Assembly: GCA_965153355.1 (NCBI GenBank)
Contig: OZ231126.1
Coordinates: 103,168,001-103,232,000, forward strand
Length of the DNA stretch: 64,000 nucleotides
Direction: 5' to 3'
Source: Flaccisagitta enflata
Lineage: Eukaryota; Chaetognatha; Sagittoidea; Aphragmophora
A program made the position numbers and the translations under genes. Position 1 is the stretch's first letter. The number at the start of each line of letters is the position of its first letter. The notes under the pieces were generated by a model. That model was not told the DNA's origin. It was given only the letters and a program-made list of their open reading frames with translations, and did no database searches. Shown piece by piece: positions 46,474 to 58,258 of the stretch.

Positions 46474-47150
46474 GGGCATTGACAACAACAATAAGAGAGA
46501 GGAGAGACAATCAGCTACAGTGTAGTCATCCTCCGATTCTACATGCTTGTCATATGAATTCAGCATTATTCATGGTTGGGCCTTTTCCAATTATTTGTTC
46601 AAAATTGCTGTTAGTGTTACATGCCTTTTTTTAATGAAAATGGGCATTTTACCTTTTCCCCCATAATAAACAATATTTTTGGTCTTTTTGGCAAATCTTG
46701 TCCAATGATTAGCCCAAGAAGAGAGTGATGGTGATCGAGAAAAAGTAGGCAGGAACACCCAATAGGGCGATTTTACAACTTTTTAGTCACAACGACATAA
46801 GATACAAAAAAAAGTGTGTTACAAGGTATCAAATGAAAGACCTTGCAATACTGCATCGACTCATACCGGTCATAAGGGGTTTGGAGAAAAAGAAATTTCT
46901 TTGTTTACATTGCTAGAAGGAGAGAGAAAGAAAGGATCAATTAAGTATAGCGACGACAAGAATTGTTGATAAGCAGCACAGGATAAATGGTAAATAGGCT
47001 AGAAAGAAAGCTAGGAAGAAGAAGCGAGTAAGACTAAAGTGAAAAATAATAGAGAAGAGAATAAAGAAAGAGATAGGAATAGAAATAGAGAGAGTGAATA
47101 GAAAGAAAAGAGGCAGGGGTAGAATGATTTTCGAGAGAAAAAGGAAGGAG
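44900..47150. other. Repeat-rich spacer
   Basis: No exon was supported. It contains (TA)n near 44915, T-rich DNA at 45210-45350, (GA)n at 45379-45455, and a long ACA/AAC-type array at 46040-46480 with ATG and GAC interruptions. All ORFs over these tracts are repeat translations. The stretch 46640-47150 is AG-rich and unique. Confidence 0.6.
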
Positions 47151-47151
47151 A

Positions 47152-47661
47152 TTAGGCGTCGTCGATCTTTTCAGTTTCCTCCTTGTGGTCAATGCTTCTC
47201 TTGGAGCATTTGTAGTAGAGAAAACTGGTCATCGTGTTGCAAGCGCAACGATGATCGGACAAATGGGCGTCCATGGTCGACAACAGCTCGTCTTTGAAGG
47301 AAAGGATCTTCAACATATCGTCGATATCGAGCGTTATGCCCTCATTTCGAGGACCGAAAAAGTTGAAATGAAGTGACGACTCCTCCGCGACGGAAGTTCC
47401 GATGTGGAAATCCGGGCAAACCTTTACGCAGGTGCCTGCCACGTCAACGGCCTGCTCCAGCTTCCGGATTAGATCGACAAAGACAATCTCGTCGAGTAAG
47501 GCGACTCCGCCGCTTCCATTTTCTCCGGGCTCTTTCAGACCCACAAACTTGGCGATACATATCACTCGGCGCCAGCCTTTGGGTCGGGTCTCGCTGCCTT
47601 CCAAATAGATGAAATTATCACGATTGATTGGGTAATAGTTTCGACAGACGGCGGTTTCCAT
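47152..47661 (-). CDS. Gene X-like protein, third member, intronless
   Basis: ATG 47661 to stop 47152 encodes 169 residues. A segment VVGL/VALL-type strand pair followed by a helix (GGVALLDEIVFVDLIRKLEQ) resembles GFTLSASTFIRLYESLF of gene X copy 2. A second such unit (NEGITLDIDDMLKIL) precedes DHRCAC and a later Cys, resembling DHKAKC...C in gene X. The two X genes have nine exons, but this one has no intron and covers only the central domain. It may be a retrocopy, an ancestral single-exon form, or a convergent look-alike. The similarity is by eye and needs a profile comparison. It is transcribed in the same direction as copy 2. Confidence 0.5.
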   Translation of the reverse strand: METAVCRNYYPINRDNFIYLEGSETRPKGWRRVICIAKFVGLKEPGENGSGGVALLDEIVFVDLIRKLEQAVDVAGTCVKVCPDFHIGTSVAEESSLHFNFFGPRNEGITLDIDDMLKILSFKDELLSTMDAHLSDHRCACNTMTSFLYYKCSKRSIDHKEETEKIDDA

Positions 47662-48115
47662 TTTTGTTTTTTTTTTTTTTGTTTCTCTCTAATTCTGTGG
47701 TATTGTTTCACTTGGAAACGATATAAGATAGGGGGATGAGTGAGGGTTATGATGGACCATTTACTGGAAATGTTCAAAACGTGCTTTGAAAAGCTGTCCC
47801 ACATGTGAGGTTATTTTCATGGAATGAGAGAGATTTGTCTGGGGCCTCAAAACAATCTGCAACCATCGCTTACATCCCTGTGGCAAAATCAAAACTCAGT
47901 AAGAGTTATTCTAGAAGAACAGTACTTTTCTAAGTGGCATTGGACATCCAAGGGTGACGCGTACCATCTTGTTTTTAATGAGAGGTATTCTTTATTGACT
48001 TTTTTATGTTGGATATTGTTTACACATTTACATCAAGAATACATCAAAATAATCAGAATTATATTAAGTATCATAAGTTAAAAGCTTAAATAAAAAAACT
48101 GCTATGATATTTACA

Positions 48116-48214
<99 letters not shown>

Positions 48215-48430
48215 TTGATTGTTTATAATAAAGTGCTATCACGCCCTTACAGGTTCAACATACAGCAACAAGTTTTAGTTTTGTTATCTTCAACTTATTA
48301 CCACTTGCACTGAATTACAGCCATTATGTTATCTTTTTAGAAGATTCCTTGCATCTCTAAAAGAGGGCATGTCCACAGGAAGGTAAGTCAGTCAGTCTAT
48401 CCATCTGTAGCAAGAAATTTCTTTTGAGGG
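47662..48430. repeat. Unique AT-rich spacer with a (CA)n array
   Basis: (CA)n occupies 48114-48211. No supported exon was found. Confidence 0.7.
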
Positions 48431-48439
48431 GTTTTCTCT

Positions 48440-49500
48440 CAATTCCTTTATTTCTTTTTGGGCAGCGGCCCCAAAGGGGACAAAGTCCTATTGAAAACAG
48501 AGGATCTTTTGTTCATTCGTCCATTTGTTCATTCTTTTGTTTGTCCATTTGTTCATTCATCCCCCCCTATCAGGCCTCTCGGGCTTCTTGGGTCAAACAG
48601 GGTCTCTTTTGCCTCTACGACCTGAAATAAGCCCTCTCAGACCTCAAATCAGGCATCAAATCAGCTCTTTAGGCCTCCAATCAGGCATCTCAGGTCTTAC
48701 ATCAGGCTTCTAGGGCCTTATATCTGGCCTCTCAGGCCTCTTACCTGGCCTGTCAGGCCTCTATTCATGCCTTTTGGACTGCCTCATCCAGCCACAAATA
48801 AGGCCTAACATCAGGTTTCTCAGGCCTCTAATCAATCTTCTTAGGCTTCAAATCTGCCCTCTCAAGCTTCAAATCATGGATAGGACAGGTGGATGGATGA
48901 ACAAACAGAAGGCTCCTTTTGTTCTACAGGGGCCACTGTCCTGCTTCCCCCCACTTAATGTCACACTCATGCAGAGCAGGGCAATGGGTATCGCTGACCA
49001 CATATTGCCCTTGGGCAACTGGTTTTATAACATCCTGTATCTATAGAAGACGCATTTATTAGACATAAGCATAAATAGCAGCCCAAAGATCAGCGGTACC
49101 CATGCCCTGCTTTACCAAAGGCGACAAAGTCCTGTAGAACACAGAAGGAATCTTTTTGTCCGTTCATCCATCTGCCCGTCCATTCGTCCCCCACCCCCGC
49201 CCCATCCTCAGGGCTTTGTCTCCTTTGGGGCCTATTCTGACCCAAATTCTGCCAAAGAGCCCAAATCCAAGCAATATGGCCCAAATATAAGCAATATGGG
49301 GCAAATCCAAGCATAATAGCCCAAATCCAAGCAAAATGGCCCAAATCTGGTTAGAGTCCAAGTATTGGAGGACACAACACAGGTCTAAGGGGCCAAAATA
49401 ATGGACCTCGGGCCAGAATTGAGGTTTTCTGGCAAGATTTGGGCCATTTTGCTTGAATTTGAGCCATTATGCTTGGATTTAGGCCATTTTGCTTAGATTA
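48440..49500. repeat. Dispersed repeat B, two copies in inverted orientation
   Basis: The plus-oriented copy at about 48460-49025 has GCGGCCCCAAAGGGGACAA, then CTCAGGCCTC-type short repeats, then GGGTATCGCTGACCACATA. The minus-oriented copy at about 49080-49500 has GATCAGCGGTACCCATGCCC, AAAGGCGACAAAGTCCTG, CTTTGTCTCCTTTGGGGCC, then AAATCCAAGCAATATGGCCC-type repeats. The same landmarks occur at 2480-2960 and 6720-6830. Confidence 0.65.
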
Positions 49501-49507
49501 GGACAAA

Positions 49508-49509
49508 AT

Positions 49510-49592
<83 letters not shown>

Positions 49593-49676
49593 AGAAACTT
49601 TTGATATCACCTCAATCACAATTACTGCTTCTGCCAACAAGACAAAGACAACAACAACAACAAAAACAACAACAGC

Positions 49677-49750
<74 letters not shown>

Positions 49751-49810
49751 AATTACCACAACCTCAACAACAACAACAAAATTACCACAACCTCAACAAC
49801 AACAATTACA
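49508..49810. repeat. (CAA)n arrays with a short direct repeat
   Basis: CAA arrays lie at 49510-49590 and 49675-49750. They are followed by a tandem AATTACCACAACCTCAACAA unit. The ORFs across them are poly-Asn/Thr/Gln translations. Confidence 0.9.
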
Positions 49811-50129
49811 GCAACAGAAACAACCTCTGTAACAATCTCAACTGTGTCATGTCACTTTCAATCTTGGTTTTGTTCCCAACTGAAACAAATTCATACCTTA
49901 AAGTCAACTTTTGCTTCTTCATCCCCCTCAATCCAGTCTCCTGACATATCCCCTTTACACGTCCTTGTTGATGTAAGAATCAGCAATTTTGGCTCTATTC
50001 TTGTTCAAAACTTAAAGAGCAAAAAAATACTCATCGCACCTTGATCAATTTTATTGTCCACCTTAGTTGCTATCCCTCTCCCAATAAAGGTCGTATGTTT
50101 TCAACTCACTCAATTGAAAATGATTTGAA

Positions 50130-50355
50130 CTCTGAAATGAAATAAAACAAGGTCGGATACACGGCTACCCCAGTCGCTTGCGGGTGGGCAGGGGCCATAT
50201 TTGAGGTCACTTGATCATTTGGGCAGGCCAAAGAACACAAAGAAAAAGTAATGTGTGACAAACTGAAAGATGGACAGACGGACAGACCGACGGAGCAATG
50301 GACGGACCAACAAAGCGGGGTGCAGAGTTGCGTAGCACCCAACTAAAAAAAGCTA
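50130..50355 (+). repeat. GTCG-hairpin introner-like repeat, near full length, intergenic
   Basis: It runs from GGTCGGATACACGGCTACCC, CAGTCGCTTGCGGGTGGGCA and GGGGCC through AATGTGTGACAAACTGA and GGACAGACGGACAGACCGAC to CAAAGCGGGGTGCAGAGTTG, CGTAGCACCCAACTAAAAA. It defines both ends of the element at about 225 bp. Confidence 0.8.
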
Positions 50356-50616
50356 AAAAGAAATGAAATATTAAAAAAAATGATGGAATTACTTATTACC
50401 TTTTCTCATAATTCATTTTTTCATAAGCATCAATTTCTCACCAAAATACATTTTTTCATCATGGGAGGTCAAGTGTAAGCGATGGTTTGCAGTTGTTTTC
50501 AACCATAAGAAAATTTCTCCGCGTTTATCTCACAACACCTCATGATTCAGTCACCTTTTATAACAGAAATATGCACTTTTACTGTAAATGGTCCATCGTA
50601 GTGAGGGTAGTTTCTT

Positions 50617-50853
50617 TTAGTATTTGGGGAAATCTTTGATCAAAGTATGGTCAATGAGGGTTTTCAATTCTAAATCATATGGCACCGCTTTCTTTAAGTA
50701 GGTAAACGCCCTGATTCTTTGAGGCGCAAAAATGTCGCTAGAGAGCAGAAAAACGGAATGGAACCATTTTGGATCTTCCCTTGCAAAGCTCCAAAAACGG
50801 TTAAAAATGTTTATATGAACCAAGGAAAGTATGATTCTGAATGCTGACGACAC
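50617..50853 (-). CDS. Possible 3' exon of an unidentified gene
   Basis: A 78-codon frame has a protein-like composition (WSFAREDPKWFHSVFLLSSD, then IRAFTYLKKAVPYDLELKTL). It ends at a TAA, and its start is not certain. There is no recognised family and no partner exon. It lies 300 bp left of the minisatellite. Confidence 0.25.
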   Translation of the reverse strand: MSSAFRIILSLVHINIFNRFWSFAREDPKWFHSVFLLSSDIFAPQRIRAFTYLKKAVPYDLELKTLIDHTLIKDFPKY

Positions 50854-51192
50854 GAGCTATCGATTGGTGTAAGTTTTAAAAGCCAACTATGAGAACAAGA
50901 TACCGTTTTTCCTCTTTTATTGCTTTCCTGACTTGTTACGGCGATATGTGAATATGAACTTTGATGTATATGGGCTCAAGACATGCAGTTTTGTTTTTTC
51001 TTTCAAATGAGACCTTTCCAAAACTTGAGATCAGCCCCACGCGGCCTCACGAATGACATTAAGAAGACTATCTGCTCGATTTTCCGTAGTTTTCTTTCGC
51101 GTTGTTTGGTTAACCGCATAAGCTACTTCACTTCACATGAATGAAATAATCAGCTGTGCACATATGTATACACCGTCGATTAGACACTTGAA

Positions 51193-53471
51193 CGCGAGTC
51201 TACAGACAGAATGGCAAGCCTACAGACGGAATGATGAATCTACAGACGGAATGGCGAGTCTACAGACGGAATAGCAAGTCTACAGACGGAATTGTGAGTC
51301 TACAGATGGAATCTCGAGTCTACAGACGGAATCTCGAGTCTACAGACAGAATCGAGAGTCTACAGACGGAATTGCGAGTTTACAGACGGAATCGCGTGTC
51401 TACAGACGGAATCGCGAGTCTACAGACGGAATCGCGAGTCTACAGACGGAATCGCGAGTCTACAGACGGAATCGCGAGTCTACAGACGGAATCGCGAGTC
51501 TACAGACGGAATCACGAGTCTACAGACGGAATCGCAAGTCTACAGACGGAATTGGGAGTCTACAGTCAGAATCGCGAGTCTACAGACAGAATCGCGAGTC
51601 TACAGATGGAATCGCCAGTCTACAGATGGAATCGCCAGTCTACAGATGGAATCGCGAGTCTACAGATGGAATCGCGAGTCTACAGATGGAATCGCGAGTC
51701 TAAAGAGGGAATCTTGAGTCTACAGACAAAATCGCGAGTCTACAGACGGAATTTTTTTTTTTGAGTCTACAGACGGAATCGCGAGTCTACAGACAGAATT
51801 GCGAGTCTACAGACAAAACGAGCCTACAGACAGAATCGCGAGTCTACAGATGGAATCGCGAGTCTACAGATAGAATCGCGAGTCTACAGATGGAATCGCA
51901 ACTCTACAGATGGAATCGCGAGTCTACAGACGGAATCGCGAGTCTACAGACGGAATCGCGAGTCTACAGACAGAATCGCGAGTCTACAGACAGAATTGCG
52001 AGTCTACAGATGAAATCGCAAGTCTACAGACAGAGTGGCAAGTATAGATGGAATCGCGAGTCTGAAGACGGAATCGCGAGTCTACCGACGGAATCGCGAG
52101 TCTACCGACGGAATCACGAGTCTACCGATGGAATCGCGAGTCTACCGACGGAATCGCGAGTCTACCAACGGAATTGCGAGTCTACCAACGGAATCGCGAG
52201 TCTACCGACGGAATCACTAGTCTACCGACGGAATCGCGAGTCTACAGACGGAATTGCAAGTCTACAGACGGAATCGCGAGTCTACAGAATCGCGAGTCTA
52301 CAGACAGAATCGCGAGTCTACAGACAGGATTGCGAGTCTACAGACGGAATCGCGGGTCTACAGACAGAATCGCAAGTCAACAGACGAAATTGCGCGTCTA
52401 AAGACGGAATTGCGAGTCTACAGACGGAATTGCGAGTCTACAAATGGAATTGCGAGTGTACAGATGGAATCGCAAGTCTACAGATGGATCGCGAGCCTAC
52501 AGAGGGAATTGCGAGTTTACAGATGGAATTGCGAGTCTACAGACGGAATCGCGAGTCAACAGACGGAATTGCGAGTCTAGAGACAAAATTGCGAGTCTAC
52601 AGACGGAATCGCGCATCTACAGACGGGATCGCGAGTCTACAGATGGATTCGCGATTTGCGAGTCTATAGAAGGAATCGCAAGTCTACAGATAGAATCGCG
52701 AGTCTACAGATGGAACCGCGAGTCTACAGATGGAATCGCGAGTCTACAGATGGAATTGCGAGTCTACAGACGGAATTGCGAGTCTACAGACGGAATCGCG
52801 AGTCTAGAGAACGAATTGCGAGTCTATAGACAGAATGGCGAGTATAGATGGAATCGCGAGTCTACAGACGGAATTGCGAGTCTACCGACAGAATCACGAG
52901 TTTACCGACGGAATCGCGAGTCTACCAATGGAATCGCGAGTCTACAGTTGGAATCGCGAGTCTACAGACAGAACCGCGAGTCTACAGACGGAACCGCGAG
53001 TCTACAGACGGAATTGCCAGTAAACAGATGGAATTGCGAGTCTACAGACGGAATTGCGAGTCTACAGACGGAATCGCGAGTCTACAGACGGAATCGCGAG
53101 TCTACAGACGGAATTGGGAGTCTACAGATGGAATCGGGAGTCTACAGACAGAATCGCGAGTCTACAGACGGAATCGCGAGTCTACAGACAGAATCGCGAG
53201 TCTACAGACGGAATCGCGAGTATCCAGACGGAATCGCGATTCTACAGACGGAATCGCAAGTCTACAGACGGAATCGCGAGTCTACAGACAAAATCGCGAG
53301 TCTACAGACGGAATCGCGAGCCTACAGACGGAATCGCAAGTCTACAGACGGAATTGCGAGTCTACAGATGGAATCCCGAGTCTACAGACAGCATGGCGAG
53401 TCTACAGACGGAATCGCGAGTCTACAGATGGAATCCTGAGTCTACAGACGGAATTGCGAGTCTACAGACGA
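51193..53471. repeat. Minisatellite, about 114 copies of a 20-bp unit
   Basis: The consensus unit is GTCTACAGACGGAATCGCGA. Units vary mainly at ACGG/ATGG/ACAG and TCGCGA/TTGCGA. A few breaks occur, for example the poly-T at 51750-51761 and the short units near 52035 and 52660. A block from about 52070 to 52230 shares CTACCGACGG in place of CTACAGACGG, and similar blocks recur near 52880, which points to higher-order duplication. Because 20 is not a multiple of three, every plus-strand frame is nearly open and codes a 20-residue cycle, so the long ORFs here are not taken as genes. Confidence 0.95.
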
Positions 53472-53479
53472 CCTAACAG

Positions 53480-54190
53480 CCATAATGATGATGAGCTTGT
53501 AATTGTGTGTAACAGCTTCAAACAGGTGGGAACCATTCGTTTGGGAATTGCTCCTAATTTTCATCGTCAAGTGACGCTCTCCAGCGCTTTTCCTTTCACG
53601 CGAAGTCGATCTTATTGGCTTTTTGTTGTTTTCATAAGTACATTCAACTTGTGTGGTAGGTTCTTGGCACTTTCCAAGCATTTTTGACCATTTTTGTTAG
53701 TATTTCAAAGGAACAACTACATAAAACACAGGTGCCAAAAATCTCGCTAATTTCTCCCCTTAAAAATTCATAAAAACAACATGGTCAATTTGATTTTTTT
53801 GGGCCAAAAATGTCTGAAAACTTCAAAAACCCCACCCCAGAGACACTTTCGGGTGAAAAAGGGCCATGAACGGTCACTGACATGAATTTGGAAAAATTAG
53901 ACCCTAAACCTACTTTAAGACCCAAGATCGGGTTGAATAGTTAATTTCCTTATAGAAAAAATATTGATTCTCTTTACAGCAAATGTCAAACCAATCATGG
54001 GGCGGTTCTGGCGCCGGTTTTCCCTTCTTGTATGGCCGAAATAGCCCCCAAAAATTCAGATGCTGTTGATATTGCCAAGGGTTGGTTTTTTTTCAGGTTT
54101 TTAACCTCTTCAAAGGACAAGTTACTCCTAAGAGCGATGGTTACAATTTCTATTGTTTTCCCAGTCATTGATGAAATATCCTGAATTAGG
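53480..54190. other. Spacer without a supported gene
   Basis: Unique AT-rich DNA with no exon that could be supported. Confidence 0.5.
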
Positions 54191-54197
54191 GTGGGGG

Positions 54198-54473
54198 TTA
54201 TTTTCTTAAATGGAGGAAGAGGAGGAGGAGGGGGATGTTTCTAGCTGATCTCCCCCCTGTTGATTTTCCCCCTTTCGCCCCTTTTCCTTTCCCCACTTTT
54301 CCTTTTGCTCCGCCTTTGCCATACGACGACGATGACGACGACGACGACGACGTCGTTGTCCGCGCTGTTTTTCTAAGAAGCAAATTGCCCTCCTTCTCCT
54401 CCTCCTCCTCCTCCTCCTCCTTCTCCCCCTCCTGTTTCTCCTGATTCTCCTCCTCCTCTTCTCTCTGTTGTTT

Positions 54474-54513
<40 letters not shown>

Positions 54514-54668
54514 CGCGTGGAAAATTCGTTCAATTGAGTTTGAATGTAGTTGTCAATGTGAGAGTTGCAGTCAAAGGTTAAAAATTGCACAATCTCTTTT
54601 TGATTGCATGAAGTTCCTAGAATTATTGAATGCGGCGCAGACGATGACGACGACGACGCTTCATTCAT
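54198..54668 (-). CDS. Low-complexity protein (poly-Gln, Glu-rich, Gly/Lys-rich)
   Basis: ATG 54668 opens a 156-codon frame. A Ser-rich N-terminus is followed by a normal stretch (SIILGTSCNQKEIVQFLTFD), poly-Gln, a Glu-rich tract, poly-Ser and a Gly/Lys region (GKGGAKGKVGKGKGAKGGKS). The non-repeat stretch supports translation in this frame. It starts 78 bp from the start of the opposite-strand gene at 54747, so the two would share a promoter. No family was recognised. Composition-driven ORFs are common in this DNA, so confidence is moderate. Confidence 0.4.
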
Positions 54669-54746
54669 TCTCTCTTCCCATCTCCATACGCATTAAAAAA
54701 AAAAAAAAAAAAAAAACAAAAATAAAACAAAAAAAAAAAAAAAACG

Positions 54747-55346
54747 ATGGCTGAAAATATCGAAAAGAAACTGCTCATTAAAGAGGCTCTGTCTATTTGT
54801 CACGGACTCAGTCATTCTGACAGAAGGTTGTTGCGGGCCTATTTTTCTTACATCAAAGTTAAGCAATTGCCCGAATCTCCGTTAAAAAAACCAGACCAGG
54901 CTTGTCAGTTTGTACAGTCTATGCTATGGCCAAAAAAAAAAAGAAAAAAAAAAGAACAAGGAAATCATTCCCACAGCCACAACCACGACCATAACGGAGA
55001 AATAAAAGAACATCCTTCACTAACAACTGAAGGCGAGAAGTCATTGATTGGAGAAGGGATGAAAGGAAAAGAAAAAGAAAAAGAAGAAGAAGAAGAAGAA
55101 GAAGAAGAAGAAGAAGAAGAAGAAGAAGAAGAAAAAGAAAAAGAAGAAAAAAGAAAAGAAAAAGAAAAAGAGAATTACGACGAAAATAACGGCGAAAATC
55201 ACCACAAAAATGACGCAGAAAACGATATTTTTGATATTTTCATTTTACTGGAGAAAAATGTTCCGACTGTGATGGATCACGACGTCCATTCCATCACTAG
55301 TCAGTTTTGGGAGGGCGGAAATAGTATATGTGAAATGGGGATCTAG
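54747..55346 (+). CDS. Protein with helical N-terminal domain and acidic repeat tail
   Basis: ATG 54747 opens a 199-codon frame. The first 70 residues are normal and helical (LLIKEALSICHGLSHSDRRL, AYFSYIKVKQLPES). Then come a basic patch (KKKRKKKEQG), a His-rich segment (HSHSHNHDHNG), a Glu/Lys tract coded by GAA repeats and an ordinary C-terminus (HDVHSITSQFWEGGNS). The basic patch could be a nuclear localisation signal. It is divergent from the gene at 54668. Poly-A runs occupy the 78 bp between. No family was recognised. Confidence 0.5.
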   Translation: MAENIEKKLLIKEALSICHGLSHSDRRLLRAYFSYIKVKQLPESPLKKPDQACQFVQSMLWPKKKRKKKEQGNHSHSHNHDHNGEIKEHPSLTTEGEKSLIGEGMKGKEKEKEEEEEEEEEEEEEEEEEKEKEEKRKEKEKENYDENNGENHHKNDAENDIFDIFILLEKNVPTVMDHDVHSITSQFWEGGNSICEMGI

Positions 55347-55349
55347 CGA

Positions 55350-56191
55350 CTCTGAGCCCCAAATCCTTTGATGTTTTGCGGCATGAGAGTTGAGAGGAGG
55401 GTTGAGAGGAGGAAGAGGAAGAGGAAAAGGTCATGTGACATCCAGGTGCGATGCCATGAGTTGAGAGGAGGAGTTAAATGGAAACATCCCGCCCCATACA
55501 CATCTTGAAGCTGTCATGTTTTGTTGGTTTCTTTTTTTTCTATTTGTCATGTTGCTATGGACGCGCGTGTCTCTCTCTTTCTCTCTCTCTCCTAATTCCT
55601 TTTCTCCTGTCCAAACAAAAAGCAGGAGTGACTTCTGCCGATGATACAAAAAAACAAAAGAATGTTGGTATTGATGAATAAATCCGATTTCTGGCATGCA
55701 TGTTGATGATAAATCCGTAGCGAAAATAAAAAGCACCGTAAAATAAAAAGCACCGTGATGACGATCCAAGACGTGTTGGCCTTACACCCCGGCTCATGAT
55801 TTGGCGTTGGCTCCGTCGCAGGTGTCAGAGCAGTGGGCCAGAGTGTGACGATCTATGGACAAACAGAGGATTTTTTTTCAACTTTAATTTTTTTTAATTT
55901 TGATTTCTTATTTTCTTTTTGTTTATAGAAGTAATGAAATCAAAACAAAACAACAAAACAAAACGTGCCTGTCCTGGGCCCATTTGCGAGTGAACTTTGG
56001 CTGCACCCCACAGAAGGCATGTCATAAGCATGATTTGAATGCGTACTGCGCCCATCTTGACTGTTTGTTGGCTGTAGTCACACAGAAGGAATTGATATGC
56101 GGGTTTAAAATGCGTTTTTCAGGGTTAGAAAGAATCCTGCCCCCAAAACTGTCAGTTTTTAACACGTCAAAATAAAGATCGAGAATGAGAG

Positions 56192-56238
<47 letters not shown>

Positions 56239-56290
56239 TGTGTGAAAGCCGTCACTAGTGAAACCTGCCAATAGTGGAAACCGTCAATAG
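55350..56290. other. Spacer with (GA)n
   Basis: No exon was supported. (GA)n lies at 56198-56234. It is followed by four copies of a unit close to AAAACCGTCAATAGTG at 56255-56325, which run into the 3' end of the next gene. Confidence 0.5.
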
Positions 56291-56299
56291 TGAAAACCG

Positions 56300-57613
56300 T
56301 CAATAGTGAAAACCGTCAATAGTAAAACAATTCGTTATAGTGAGGTTTTTTACCATGGAGATGTAATCGGGCGATGGGCAGTTACGATGTGGACTTTCAT
56401 ATGATTCATCGTCAATCAAATATGTCAGCGTGTAGTAAGAGATGATCGATTCCCTAGACTTGCGTGGGATTGATGATGCAGGAAAACTTTGATGATTTTG
56501 AACGCTACTTGGCACAGATGGGGCTGAATTGGTTGGGGCAGTGTCCCACGAGCTACGTAAACTAACACGAGTGGCTGCGTTGTTGAAATGAGCTGAAGTA
56601 AAAGGATCAATTGAATTGTTCCTTTTTTTCCAACGTTTCCAAAACAGTACACGGAGATACAGACGCCAGATGCAAGGAGAACGCCAAAAAGAAGAAAACC
56701 GACGTTGATGATTGAGGCTATTTCTTTAGAATAAAGTATATGAGACTGTGAAACCTCAGGATACGATTGAGTAGATGTGTGTCGTCTATCTGTTGAAGGC
56801 GTTAGCAAGACAGGTTTGCGTGTATCGTATGTTTGTCTGGGCAAAGTTACGTGCGCAGGATTGGGTGTGAGGACTGATTGAGTGTTATTCCGTGTTGAAT
56901 GCACAGGTTTGTGTGTCGTGCGCCCAGGAGTAATGTAATCACGTGTCGTGTGCACGGGTGCACGACCAGTTGATGCGTAATAACGTGTTGAACGCGCGAC
57001 GTAACCCTGGGTCACAGGTTTGTTTGTAGGATTGTGTGTAGATTCACGTGTTTGCGACGTACTCTTTGATTGCACACGCGACGGAGGATTGCGAGCGCTC
57101 GTCGGATTGCGTGCGCTCGTCGGATTGCGTGCGCTTGTTGGATTGCGTGCGCTTGTCGGATTGCGTGTGCTCGTCGGATTGCGTGTGCTCGTCGGATTGC
57201 GTGCGCTCGTCGGATTGCGTGCGCTCGTCGGATTGCGTGTAGCTCGTCGGATTGCGTGTAGATACGCGTGCACGCGACGGAGGATTGGTGACACCCACGT
57301 GTGCGCGCGACAGAGGACTGCGTGTAGATTCACGTGCACGCGACGGAGGATTGGTGACACTCACGTGTGCGCGCGACAGAGGACTGCGTGTAGATTCACG
57401 CGCGTGCGACGAGACACTCACGTCCGTTGTACTGAGAGGCTGAGAGCTGAGGTCAGATTGAGTAGTTTTGTCATAAAATGAAAATGGGTCAAATGTTATG
57501 TCAGGGAGATTGCGTGACCAATAATCGTCGTAGGATTCATAGCTGTATTCTTGGTAGTTTTCTTGGCCAAGGCAGGATACAAAAAGAACGTAAAAAGAAA
57601 TCAAGCAGAGCAT
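56300..57613 (-). pseudogene. Mucin-like type I membrane protein with frame breaks
   Basis: ATG 57613 begins a clear signal peptide (MLCLISFYVLFVSCLG). An acidic Tyr-rich segment, two copies of a unit around RESTRSPLSRAHVSVTNPPS and an 18-bp tandem array coding RNPTSA follow. A one-base insertion in that array (about 57243) shifts the frame; the Thr/Ser/Pro stalk, a membrane helix (IASIINVGFLLFGVLLASGV) and the tail lie in the shifted frame. Just after the helix the better frame changes again. Either a base is missing from a T run, restoring a basic FWKRWKKR anchor, or a roughly 67-bp intron (GTATCT...CTTCAG) is removed. NPTS cannot be N-glycosylated because Pro follows Asn; O-glycosylation is more likely. 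It may be a pseudogene or carry assembly errors. Confidence 0.5.
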
Positions 57614-57825
57614 TTTTTCCAGTGAAAGAAAAAGAGTTGAAATGAAGTAAAACGCATCTTAAAGAGTTAGTCATAGACTTCAAACAAAGTGAATAATGCA
57701 TTTGAACAAAAAGATAAGGAAAGAAAATCGAAACATGCGTTTGAACAAAAGTCGTAATTGGATTTATGTCTTGCTTGTCAACACGTCATTAGGGTCAAAG
57801 ACACTTGTGAAAATCAAAGATCGAG

Positions 57826-57831
<6 letters not shown>

Positions 57832-57899
<68 letters not shown>

Positions 57900-58095
57900 G
57901 GGCAGACAGACAGATGTGCAGACAGACAGATGTGCAGACAGACAGTCAGCAACAAAGACAGGCAGGCAGACAGACAGTCAGCAACAAAGACAGACAGCAC
58001 CTCCGGAGACAGACAGAAAGAAAGAAAGAAAGAAAGAAAGACGGAAAGAAAAAGAAAAAGAAAGAAAGAAAGAAAGACAGAAAGAAAGAAACAAA

Positions 58096-58127
<32 letters not shown>

Positions 58128-58258
58128 CGGAAAGAAAAAGAAAAAGAAAGAAAGAAAGAAAGAAAGACGGAAAGAAAAAGAAAAAGAAAGAAAGAAAGAA
58201 AGAAAGAATAAATGAATGAAAGAAAGAAAGAAAGAATAAATGAATGAAAGAAAGAAAG
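57832..58258. repeat. (GA)n, GACA-rich and (GAAA)n arrays
   Basis: (GA)n lies at 57832-57897, GACAGACAGA-type units at 57900-58010, and (GAAA)n with interruptions at 58015-58258. Confidence 0.95.

Noticed and set aside
46050-46634. Thr/Asn-rich or poly-Val ORFs over the ACA-type array at 46 kb
   Set aside because: Entirely repeat-driven, open on both strands, with no unique coding flank.
51193-53471. CRISPR array
   Set aside because: Units are directly adjacent with no spacers, in eukaryotic sequence with no cas genes.
51231-53687. Long ORFs across the 51-53 kb array (repeating ESRVYRRN-type peptides)
   Set aside because: All plus frames are open because the unit is 20 bp. There is no non-repeat coding flank.
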